Source of the DNA: Pirellulaceae bacterium
Lineage (GTDB): Bacteria > Planctomycetota > Planctomycetia > Pirellulales > Pirellulaceae
Direction of reading: 5' to 3'
DNA: 64,000 nt
Assembly: GCA_026004775.1 (NCBI GenBank)
Contig: BPJU01000007.1
Span: forward strand, 62,001-126,000
Below the pieces are notes generated by a model. It did not search any database. It worked only from the letters and a program-made list of their open reading frames with translations, and was not told where the DNA came from. How positions within the stretch are numbered: position 1 is the stretch's first letter; each line of letters begins with the position of its first letter. The position numbers and the translations under genes are program-made. Positions 27,409-36,400 of the stretch are shown piece after piece.

Positions 27409-30400
27409 CTAGACCTTGCCACCACGACCCCAAACCCGGCGCACCAGATCCTCCCACAGCGAATAGGCGACCGGGGTAACGAGCAGCGTGAGCAGGAGCG
27501 ACAATGCCTGGCCTCCGATGATCACCTTGGCCATGCTGGCTCGAGCCGCCGCCCCCGGTCCGCGCCCCAGGGCAATCGGTATCATTGCCGCCACCAGCAT
27601 CACCGTGGTCATCAAAATGGGGCGCAGTCGCGTCCGATTGGCTTCCAATATCGCCTGACGAAGCTCCATGCCTTGACGTCTCAGCACATTGGTATAGTCG
27701 ATCTGCAAAATGCCGTTCTTCTTCACGATCCCAAACAGCATGAACAGTCCGAACACCGCATAGATATCCAGATTCGTATCCAAAAGATACAGCGACAGAA
27801 AGGCAAAAGGCAGCGTAAGCGGCAGTGCGAGTAGAATTGTAATAGGATGCACAAGACTTTCAAATTGTGCTGCCAGGACCATGTACATGAAAATAAAGCT
27901 CAGCACAAAAGCCACGAGAAAATTGACATTCGTCTCGGATAACAGTTTTGCCCTTCCAAGAAACTCATACCGGTACTCGGGCGGCATATTCAGGTTATCC
28001 ATGAACTGACGGATTTCCTGGACTGCCTGTCCCAGCGAAATGCCTTGAAGATTGGCTACCACCACGATCTGACGTTGCCGTCCAAAACGATCGATGGCAT
28101 TGGGTCCGTAGGCGTGATCCAGCCGAGCCACGTTGGACAACCGTACCAGACCGGCCTGCGGGCTGGGGACCGTAAGCGCCTCGACGGCTGCCGGCCGATC
28201 GCGGAAAGGCAGGTCGGCTCGCAGCCACACGTCATATTGTTCATCCAGCTCTTTGTACGTCGACACCGGTTGGCCGCCGACCAGCAGCCCAAGCGTGTTG
28301 GCGACTGTCTCCAGGGGAATTCCCAAATCCGAAGCGCGCTCGCGATCCACGTACACCCGAAGTTCGGGCTTGCGCATGGAGAGGCTTGTATCCACGTCGA
28401 CATAATGGCCCCGGCTGTGCATCCATTGCATCACCTGATGGGCATATTGCTGCAACTTTTCCAGGTCGGGGCCGACCAGATTCAAATCCACGTCGACCTG
28501 GCGAAACCCCGTCGCCTGGAAGGCCTGTACGTCCTGCACGGCGGTGCGCAGGTCAGGGTAGTCTTCGAGCAAGGCCCGAGCCTGTTGCATCACTTCGAAC
28601 TGCGAATAGTCCCGTTCGCGAAGATCGACCAGACGGCAATAGATCACCGCTTCCGTCACATCGCCCTGGCCTTTGGCGACGCGTCCCGTGCGGTCGCCGA
28701 TGATCGTGAAGACGTGAGTGACTCCTCGGAGATTCTTGAGCCGTTGTTCGATCTGGCGCGCCACTCGGTCCGCACGCTCCAGCGTGTAACCTTCCGGATA
28801 GGTGATCACCACCTCGAACTCGCTCTGGTCGTCCCTGGGCACGAAATCCTTGCCTATCCAGGAAAAGACCACGGGCGTAGCGGCAAGTGTAAGCAACGTC
28901 AGCAGCACCACCAACCAGCGATGGTTCAGCGAAAAGCGCAACACCGCCACGTACGTGTTTTCCAGCACCCGAGCGATCGGCCCCGACTTGCTGCCGCGAT
29001 GGCGATCCGACAAATGCAAGAAGCGCGAACAAAGCATCGGAGTCATGGTGAACGACACGATCAGGCTCATCAGCACGGCAAATGCCACCGTGAAACCGAA
29101 CGAGTTGAAGAAGCGGCCGACGCGTCCCTGCATGAAGGCGACGGGGACGAAGATCACCAACAACGACAATGTGGTGGCCAGCACCGCCGACGCGATTTCG
29201 GCGGTAGCCGAGCGGGCGGCTTCGCGAGCCGGCAGCCGCAATTCCTCCATGTGGCGGAAGATGTTTTCGTGCACTACCACCGCATCGTCGATGACGATGC
29301 CGATCGCCAGGATCAAACCGAGCATGGTGATGTTGTTGAGCGAATAGCCCATGGCAGCCATGAAGGCGAAAGTCGGGATCATGGATGTGGGGATGGCAAG
29401 CGAAGCGATGATCGTGGTGGGTACGTCACGAATAAACAACAGAATAGTGCCACTTACCAGGATGGCTCCCAACAGCGCATGGAATTTCACCTCGTCGATC
29501 GACGCTTCGATGAAACGCGACTGGTCACGGATCATCATCAACCGGATGTCGGGCGGCAGAGTGGGTTGTATCTGGCTGATGCGTTCTTTCACGGCACGCA
29601 CCACTTCCACCGTGTTGGTGCCCGATTGTTTCTGGATAATGAGGCTGACGGCGTTGTCGCCGTCCAATCGGCTCAGGCCTCGCGGTTCCTCCACCCCGTC
29701 TTCGACTCGTCCCACGTCGCGCAACCGGATCGGCTGTCCGTTGCGGCTGGCGATGATCAGTTGCTCGAAGTCCTGGGCCCGCTCGATGCGTCCCATGGTG
29801 CGCAGTACCAGCTCCACCGACCGCTGGTCTACCCGACCTCCCGGCGCCTCGAGGTTTTGCCGGATAAGTGCCTGCCGCACGTCCTCGGCCGACAACCCAA
29901 AAGCGATCAGTTTATCCGGATCCAGGTAGACATTGACCGCGCGCCGCTGTCCCCCCACCAGAATGACCGCCCCCACGCCGCGAACCGTCTCCAGTTCTTC
30001 CTTGATCCGCTTGCGTGCGATTTCGGTGACTTCGCGAAAATTGCGCCGCCCCGCCACGGCAATCGTCGCCACCGGAGCCGCATCCAGGTCGAAGCGATCG
30101 ACGATCGGTGTATCCGTGCCGGTCGGCAGTTGGCTGACAATCGTCGAAATCTTGTCCCGCACTTCCTGCGCCGCAACATCGGCATCCTTATACAAATGGA
30201 AATTGATAACTACCTGTGAAAAACCTTCCTTGGTGGTAGAACGCAACTCGTCGATGCCGGAAATGGTATTGACAGCTTCTTCGATCTTCTTGGTGACGGA
30301 TGTCTCCATCTCCTCGATACTCGCGCCTTTGAGAGTGGTGGTGACCACCACCACCGGAAGATCCACATTGGGAAATAGGTCCACGCCTAGTTGTGGATAA

Positions 30401-30483
30401 GATGCGATCCCCAGCGCTACCGGAGCTGTGATCAGCATCACGGTGAATATGGGACGTCGGATACAGAATTCCCAGATAGCCAT
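27409..30483 (-). CDS. RND-family multidrug efflux permease (AcrB/MexB-like)
   Basis: This 1024-aa protein has the full inner-membrane RND pump length. Start ATG 30483 (MAIWEFCIRRPIFTVMLI). It has 12 predicted membrane segments: one at the N-terminus, two large periplasmic loops (about 35-330 and 555-860), and two blocks of helices. Proton relay: the TM4 acidic pair is seen in LAIGIVIDDAVVVHENI. Other family text includes VDLFPNVDLPVVVVTTT near the N-terminus and the usual FILLPFAFLSLYLLD and FGLFMLFGIVKKNGILQIDY C-terminal helices. It uses proton motive force to expel hydrophobic compounds, working with the adaptor gene upstream and an outer-membrane TolC-like protein not present here. It is the last gene of a tetR-adaptor-permease operon and is followed by a terminator. 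Confidence 0.95.
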   Translation of the reverse strand: MAIWEFCIRRPIFTVMLITAPVALGIASYPQLGVDLFPNVDLPVVVVTTTLKGASIEEMETSVTKKIEEAVNTISGIDELRSTTKEGFSQVVINFHLYKDADVAAQEVRDKISTIVSQLPTGTDTPIVDRFDLDAAPVATIAVAGRRNFREVTEIARKRIKEELETVRGVGAVILVGGQRRAVNVYLDPDKLIAFGLSAEDVRQALIRQNLEAPGGRVDQRSVELVLRTMGRIERAQDFEQLIIASRNGQPIRLRDVGRVEDGVEEPRGLSRLDGDNAVSLIIQKQSGTNTVEVVRAVKERISQIQPTLPPDIRLMMIRDQSRFIEASIDEVKFHALLGAILVSGTILLFIRDVPTTIIASLAIPTSMIPTFAFMAAMGYSLNNITMLGLILAIGIVIDDAVVVHENIFRHMEELRLPAREAARSATAEIASAVLATTLSLLVIFVPVAFMQGRVGRFFNSFGFTVAFAVLMSLIVSFTMTPMLCSRFLHLSDRHRGSKSGPIARVLENTYVAVLRFSLNHRWLVVLLTLLTLAATPVVFSWIGKDFVPRDDQSEFEVVITYPEGYTLERADRVARQIEQRLKNLRGVTHVFTIIGDRTGRVAKGQGDVTEAVIYCRLVDLRERDYSQFEVMQQARALLEDYPDLRTAVQDVQAFQATGFRQVDVDLNLVGPDLEKLQQYAHQVMQWMHSRGHYVDVDTSLSMRKPELRVYVDRERASDLGIPLETVANTLGLLVGGQPVSTYKELDEQYDVWLRADLPFRDRPAAVEALTVPSPQAGLVRLSNVARLDHAYGPNAIDRFGRQRQIVVVANLQGISLGQAVQEIRQFMDNLNMPPEYRYEFLGRAKLLSETNVNFLVAFVLSFIFMYMVLAAQFESLVHPITILLALPLTLPFAFLSLYLLDTNLDIYAVFGLFMLFGIVKKNGILQIDYTNVLRRQGMELRQAILEANRTRLRPILMTTVMLVAAMIPIALGRGPGAAARASMAKVIIGGQALSLLLTLLVTPVAYSLWEDLVRRVWGRGGKV

Positions 30484-30605
30484 CGTCTTATTTCCAATAC
30501 AAATTGCTTAGCCGAAAATAGGTTTTCTTGCAAGTCGCTTACATGCTCAGATAGATAGTCCAATGAAAAATACGCCACCTATCCTGTTGCGAATTATTGA
30601 AGAAG

Positions 30606-31997
30606 TCATTCTTCTGAAGCGGAAGCCCCATCATCGGCCGGCGGCGCGCGGAGTTTTACTCGAGATCCGTCGACCAGTCGGCTCTGACCGTCAATCGCCA
30701 CAAGAGCGCCGGCTCGCAGGTTGCCTTTTACTTCCACCCAGTCGCGGCCTTCGGTGCCGATTTCGACTTCGACCGCACGAGCCTGCTCGTTCTCGATGAC
30801 AAAAAGTTTCGTTACACCGGCGAATCGTACGACGGCTTCACGAGGCACAACCAAAGCCCGTTCGTTGCGCTCCAACACCACTTCGGCTCGGGCAAAAGCT
30901 CCCGGTTTCAACCTGCGATCAGGGTTCGGAACGTGGCATTCGACTTGGAACGTCCGGTTGGCAGGATCGATCGTAGGATAGATTCGAGCTACCTGGGCCG
31001 GGAATTTTTCCCCGGGATAGGCGTCACAAGTAACGAAAACTTCCAGGTTCTGGCGTACCTGACTCAAATACCGCTCGGGAACCAATACGCGTAGTTTGAG
31101 GATATCGTCTCGAACCAGAGTAAAAGCGGGTGCCGAAGGAAACGCCCCTACCATTTCGCCGGCGGAGACGAATCGTTCTGACACAATGAAGTCATAAGGC
31201 GGAGAGCCGGATGAGGGCGTGCTGTCGGGGGCAGTTGGGGCGAAGAGTTGGGTATCTGTGAGGCGCTGGCGGGCGACGGCCAGAGCGGCTTGGCGGTGGC
31301 GCACTTGAGCCAGGATGGCTTCGGCCTCCAGCCGGGCTTGACGCAGTTGGGCATCGGCCACTTTCCAATCCGTTTCGGCCTGTTCGAAAGCCTGAGCCGA
31401 TCCGGCGTTGCGCTCGAGAAGTTCCTTTTCTCGCAGGTACTTTCTCCAACTGTTTTCGCGCACGGCTTCGGCTCGTTGTACGGCGGGTAACTGGTCGATG
31501 TCGAAAGAGCTTTCCGGCGGTTCTCTCAATCCCAGGCGTGCCAGTTCGGCCTCCAAGGCTCGCTGCGCTTCTTCCACCGCCAACCGGTAATCGACCGGAT
31601 CCAGCTCCAGCAGCAGTGCTCCTGGCAACACGCGATCCCCCACGTCGGCATGGATGGCCAGAACTTTTCCTTGCACTTTGGGGGTGATGTCGATGGTTTC
31701 CCAGGCATCGAGTGTTCCCACGAAATGGACCGTACGTTCGACTGGTTGAGCCTGAACGGGCACCGCCTCGACGACGATGATTTCCGAACCACGAGCGGTC
31801 TGCCAGGTTCCTTCTTCAGCGCCGGCCGAGTGCGAGCGGCACCCGAGCGTAGCCAGTATCCCCAGGACGAGTATCCCAACCAGTGCGAAGTAATCGTGCA
31901 AGACGAGTGGAGTGGTACCAGTGATCAATTTCGGTTTTGCGGCGTGACCCGCGCCAGCAGTTGGGCAGCAGGTGGTGGGGCAGGGGTGCGTTTTCAT
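30606..31997 (-). CDS. RND efflux periplasmic adaptor (membrane-fusion) lipoprotein
   Basis: This 463-aa protein starts at ATG 31997 (MKTHPCPTTCC); in-frame ATG 32021 would overlap the tetR stop. An N-terminal hydrophobic stretch ends in the lipobox LATLGC (Cys about residue 53), so it should be lipid-anchored in the periplasmic face. HlyD/AcrA order: a biotinyl-lipoyl half (KVQGKVLAIHADVGDRVLPG), a coiled-coil hairpin rich in Glu/Arg/Ala (about 110-210), the second lipoyl part (FVSAGEMVGAF), a beta-barrel and a membrane-proximal domain (ERNERALVVPREAVVRF). It links the permease to the outer-membrane channel. The long N-region before the hydrophobic segment makes the exact start uncertain. 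It lies between tetR and the permease on one strand. Confidence 0.9.
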   Translation of the reverse strand: MKTHPCPTTCCPTAGAGHAAKPKLITGTTPLVLHDYFALVGILVLGILATLGCRSHSAGAEEGTWQTARGSEIIVVEAVPVQAQPVERTVHFVGTLDAWETIDITPKVQGKVLAIHADVGDRVLPGALLLELDPVDYRLAVEEAQRALEAELARLGLREPPESSFDIDQLPAVQRAEAVRENSWRKYLREKELLERNAGSAQAFEQAETDWKVADAQLRQARLEAEAILAQVRHRQAALAVARQRLTDTQLFAPTAPDSTPSSGSPPYDFIVSERFVSAGEMVGAFPSAPAFTLVRDDILKLRVLVPERYLSQVRQNLEVFVTCDAYPGEKFPAQVARIYPTIDPANRTFQVECHVPNPDRRLKPGAFARAEVVLERNERALVVPREAVVRFAGVTKLFVIENEQARAVEVEIGTEGRDWVEVKGNLRAGALVAIDGQSRLVDGSRVKLRAPPADDGASASEE

Positions 31998-32010
31998 GAG
32001 AGTACTACTA

Positions 32011-32646
32011 TTACTTCGCATCGTTGTCGCGTAGAAGGCCGTGGAAGGCGATATCGAGAATATCTTCACATTGTTTGGCCAGCGATTTGCGGCGGCGGGC
32101 AAAATAATTGGTAAAGATTGTGCCATAAAGCAAGTCGGAGAGCACGTCGATAATGCGGTCCACCGGCACGTCGCGGATGATACCGTCGGCGATCAGGCTC
32201 TTGAGCAGGGCTCGCCACGGCTTCAGGTGCTCTTCTCGATGGACGAAGTAGGTGGGGGTATCACGGTCGCGAAAATGGGTACGTTCTTGGATGAGCAGTT
32301 CAATGAGGTCCGGGTTCTGGTCGAAGAATTCCAGGTAGGCGCGGACGCCGTTTTCGATGCGTTCCAGGGGAGTAGTGGCCTTGTCGGCTGCCTGATCGAC
32401 GGCGGTTTTGAGTTGATTGACCCCGTGATCGACGGCGGCCAGGAAGAGTTCTTGTTTGGTGGGGAAGTACCGGTAGATGGTTCCTTTACCGACGCCAAGT
32501 TCATCGGCGATTTGTTGGACGTCGGTTTCGGCGTAGCCTGAGCGGGCGAAACAGCGCATGGCGGTTTGGAGGATTTGTTGATGGCGCATGACAGCCAGTT
32601 GCTGATTGCGCGGGCGTCCTGGTGTGCGCCGGGTGGTTCTTGTCAT
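32011..32646 (-). CDS. TetR/AcrR-family repressor of the efflux operon
   Basis: This 211-aa protein starts at ATG 32646 (MTRTTRRTPGRPRNQQL). The N-terminal helix-turn-helix spans residues about 20-66: ILQTAMRCFARSGYAETDVQQIADELGVGKGTIYRYFPTKQELF is read across the sequence, with the recognition helix VGKGTIYRYF. A mostly helical ligand-binding domain with TPTYFVHRE and IIRDVPVDRI follows. It is the first gene of the operon with the adaptor (start 13 bases downstream) and the RND permease, the standard layout in which TetR represses its own operon and is released by a drug or bile-salt-like ligand. A matching operator sits at 32675-32690. Confidence 0.92.
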   Translation of the reverse strand: MTRTTRRTPGRPRNQQLAVMRHQQILQTAMRCFARSGYAETDVQQIADELGVGKGTIYRYFPTKQELFLAAVDHGVNQLKTAVDQAADKATTPLERIENGVRAYLEFFDQNPDLIELLIQERTHFRDRDTPTYFVHREEHLKPWRALLKSLIADGIIRDVPVDRIIDVLSDLLYGTIFTNYFARRRKSLAKQCEDILDIAFHGLLRDNDAK

Positions 32647-32674
32647 GGGACGTTTTTCTTTGCCACGAATATCG

Positions 32675-32690
32675 GACGGACCAGTCAGTC
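32675..32690. promoter_or_regulatory. Putative TetR operator
   Basis: The plus strand reads GACGGACCAGTCAGTC. On the transcribed (minus) strand this is GACTGAC-TG-GTCCGTC, a 7-2-7 dyad with six of seven positions symmetric. It lies about 30-45 bases before the tetR start, where promoter elements would be. Size and spacing fit self-repression by the adjacent TetR protein. No binding data are available here. Confidence 0.45.
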
Positions 32691-33460
32691 AGGAAATTGT
32701 TATCGGAGAACGGCAGTGTGTCAAGGGGCGGCGGGCATTTCCCGGGGCAGCCGGGCCCGGCATCGAGACGTGGCACGAGTGTCCTGGCGTGTGAGTGAAG
32801 TGCCCTGGGGCGGGAGTTTTTCACTTGCGCAGGCCGCGATGGGGTGGGGCTACGAGCGACGACGCGAGCCGGTCGTGGGGTGTGGGACGGGCGTGCTCGT
32901 TCGCGGGCGAGCAGGCTTTATCAGTACGAGTTTTCGGTTGCGAAGAGGGGGGTGGGTGGGACGGGAGTCTGATGGGCAAGCTGAAAACGTGTCATGCCGC
33001 GGTCCTGCGTGAGCCGCTCTGTGAGCGGTAGCGGAAGTCGCCAAGCCGACGCGCTAGCGTCGGCCGCAAGACTTCCGCAACAAGGACTTTTCGCGAAGCG
33101 TCCACCTGTTCTTTGGGTGGGCGGAACGCGCCAGCGTTCTGCCATTAGTTGCGCAGGCACCCGCGGCGCTTGCGGTTTGTGAACGTGGTTATCAAGGGTG
33201 TTTTGGGATACTTGTTGCACCTTGCTGGATGTGAGGCTTTTTGGGAACGCCGGTTCGTCGGCGCCATAGACCGTGATATTTCCCCGGGCATGCGATATTC
33301 CGGGTACCAAAATCCGCCGTTCTTGTCGAACTAGTGAATGCATCTGGCACGAGTGCTTTCACTGTGGTTAGCGGATTTCCCTTGTGCTGTCTTAGCCTAC
33401 AAGACGAGTCGCCCACGAATTGAGCGATCGACTTTCGCGGCGATGACGTGTTCGCCAAAA
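32691..33460. other. Non-coding region to the left of the CRISPR array
   Basis: This gap of about 770 bases has no gene I can support. Short frames (for example 32795-33031) lack ribosome-binding sites and family likeness. It holds a structured repeat element (33027-33143) and, next to the array, about 300 bases of ordinary-looking unique sequence in which I see no cas gene, terminator or RNA gene. Confidence 0.5.
33027..33143 (+). repeat. Structured palindromic repeat element, left copy
   Basis: About 117 bases are shared with the right flank of the CRISPR array (43823-43935, opposite strand). The order is GGTAGCGGAAGTCGCCA, a hairpin GCCGACGC-GCTA-GCGTCGGC, CGCAA, then GACTTCCGC, which pairs perfectly with the initial GCGGAAGTC. 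TTCGCGAAGCGTCCAC and a second hairpin GAACGC-GCCA-GCGTTC follow. A diverged GTGAACG..GGTTA motif near 33180-33193 may match the terminal inverted repeat of the right copy. It is probably a mobile or dispersed structured repeat (REP- or MITE-like); that is an inference. Confidence 0.6.
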
Positions 33461-36400
33461 ACCGTAATCCTCTCCCAATCGAGGCGACTCTTCTAAGCTG
33501 ACGCCTTACAGGATCGCAATTGTAAAGTTTCAATCCTCTCCGAATCGAGGCGACTCTTCTAAGTTGGATCGCCGCCCATTCCGCTTAGGATGTTTCAATC
33601 CTCTCCGAATCGAGGCGACTCTTCTAAGGCGAGGTGGGGCAGTTCTGCGGTGCATCTGCCCTGTTTCAATCCTCTCCGAATCGAGGCGACTCTTCTAAGT
33701 AGGTCCTTACAGGTAAGGATATAGTATGAGAACCATAGTTTCAATCCTCTCCGAATCGAGGCGACTCTTCTAAGTGGCCCTCGTTGTGCATCGGGACGGC
33801 TATCAACAGTTTCAATCCTCTCCGAATCGAGGCGACTCTTCTAAGGACGAGGCGTTAGCTTCCGGCACCCAGTGCCCGGTTTCAATCCTCTCCGAATCGA
33901 GGCGACTCTTCTAAGTTGCATCCGGAGCTTCGACGCGCTCCACGGCTACGTTTCAATCCTCTCCGAATCGAGGCGACTCTTCTAAGCTAGTGGTGAGTAC
34001 GCACCGACGAGTCGATTAGTTTCAATCCTCTCCGAATCGAGGCGACTCTTCTAAGACCGCCGTCCGGGGAACGGAGCCGGCGCGGCGTTTCAATCCTCTC
34101 CGAATCGAGGCGACTCTTCTAAGAGGCCGCCTCCGCCGGTCGAGTGTTGCGGCGGGAGTTTCAATCCTCTCCGAATCGAGGCGACTCTTCTAAGCGTCTC
34201 GCCTCATCTGAAGCACGAGCTTGAGACGTTTCAATCCTCTCCGAATCGAGGCGACTCTTCTAAGCCGCTCCTATCGACGGTCCGATTGGGCGACGAGTTT
34301 CAATCCTCTCCGAATCGAGGCGACTCTTCTAAGCGGTGCCGCTCCCACGGAGGGGGTGGCGGCACTGGTTTCAATCCTCTCCGAATCGAGGCGACTCTTC
34401 TAAGTCCTGTCAATCTGCGTCTCAATCTGATGTCAACTGTTTCAATCCTCTCCGAATCGAGGCGACTCTTCTAAGGTTGCGGACCCGATTGGGTACCGCG
34501 GCCCACGAGTTTCAATCCTCTCCGAATCGAGGCGACTCTTCTAAGCAGTGTCGCCTCGAAGGAGCCACGCATGAGGCCAGTTTCAATCCTCTCCGAATCG
34601 AGGCGACTCTTCTAAGCAGATGTCAGAATTGATGTGAATATCAATCAAGTTTCAATCCTCTCCGAATCGAGGCGACTCTTCTAAGGCTCCGGTTACTCCG
34701 GCTCCAGGGATTGCAGACCGGTTTCAATCCTCTCCGAATCGAGGCGACTCTTCTAAGAAGGCCGTCAGGCTGCTGGCCCGTGTCATCGGGAGTTTCAATC
34801 CTCTCCGAATCGAGGCGACTCTTCTAAGGCCCGGCGCAGAGTGTATCATGCGCTGGATGCGGCTGTTTCAATCCTCTCCGAATCGAGGCGACTCTTCTAA
34901 GAGGTGAGGGATGGCCTCAAGGGAGGAGGCAGGGTTTCAATCCTCTCCGAATCGAGGCGACTCTTCTAAGTGCCCTGGAAGACGGCTTCGGCTACTTGGG
35001 CAGTTTCAATCCTCTCCGAATCGAGGCGACTCTTCTAAGCACACGGCCGAAGTTAAGGTCTATGCCAGCTGAAAGTTTCAATCCTCTCCGAATCGAGGCG
35101 ACTCTTCTAAGCTCGTACAGGAGGGAGTGCCAATTTCGGCCTCTGTTTCAATCCTCTCCGAATCGAGGCGACTCTTCTAAGCGGCCGTGTGGTGTCCTCC
35201 GGCAAGAGCCCTGGAGGTTTCAATCCTCTCCGAATCGAGGCGACTCTTCTAAGCGCAGCCGGGGTCGCCATCGAGCGGCCCCCGGCATGTTTCAATCCTC
35301 TCCGAATCGAGGCGACTCTTCTAAGCTCTGGGCGGATAGCTCAGGCGCGATGCGGTCGCATGTTTCAATCCTCTCCGAATCGAGGCGACTCTTCTAAGAT
35401 GGGCGGTACGATTTCAACCATCGGCGCAAGTTTCAATCCTCTCCGAATCGAGGCGACTCTTCTAAGTTCGCAAGATCGCAAGGCGGAACTTTCGATCGTT
35501 TCAATCCTCTCCGAATCGAGGCGACTCTTCTAAGTGCACATTGGACCTTCGGCGTCGCCCGGCTGGGCGTTTCAATCCTCTCCGAATCGAGGCGACTCTT
35601 CTAAGTGGCGGAAGCGGAAGAGTCGCCAGTAGAGGCACATGTTTCAATCCTCTCCGAATCGAGGCGACTCTTCTAAGGAGACGGCGTAATCCGCCCTCCA
35701 GCGAGCGCGGCCGTTTCAATCCTCTCCGAATCGAGGCGACTCTTCTAAGTCGACCAGCTGCTTGTCGCCGCGGCTGTCGCCGCTGGTTTCAATCCTCTCC
35801 GAATCGAGGCGACTCTTCTAAGAGGTGAAGTTTCGACTGGCGTTAAGGGAATTGCGGTTTCAATCCTCTCCGAATCGAGGCGACTCTTCTAAGGCGGCTC
35901 CCAGAGCTCCGCGGAGGCCTGGTCGTGAGGTTTCAATCCTCTCCGAATCGAGGCGACTCTTCTAAGAAGTAACGTCCCCCCTTCGCTGAAGCACGGCCGG
36001 GGTTTCAATCCTCTCCGAATCGAGGCGACTCTTCTAAGGACGGCCTGGCGGCGGCTATCCGCCACGGCGGCCCTCGTTTCAATCCTCTCCGAATCGAGGC
36101 GACTCTTCTAAGAGGCGCTATCTCGCAGCGCTACGGGCCGCAGTGGCCCGGTTTCAATCCTCTCCGAATCGAGGCGACTCTTCTAAGTAAGCTATGCGTC
36201 CGGTTGGACCGTGCATCCGCATGTTTCAATCCTCTCCGAATCGAGGCGACTCTTCTAAGTGCCTTGGACCATTTCGGCGTCGCCCGGCTGGGCGTTTCAA
36301 TCCTCTCCGAATCGAGGCGACTCTTCTAAGATGCTCAGGTTTGCGCGGAGGCATCAGCGGCGGGGAGTTTCAATCCTCTCCGAATCGAGGCGACTCTTCT

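Noticed and set aside
28045-30219. 724-codon plus-strand frame opposite the RND permease
   Set aside because: Shadow frame: His/Asp/Gln-rich text without motif, opposite a canonical RND protein.
32795-33031. 78-codon frame left of the CRISPR array, considered as a small Cas-associated gene
   Set aside because: No start signal and no likeness to any Cas protein; composition follows the local G-rich bias.
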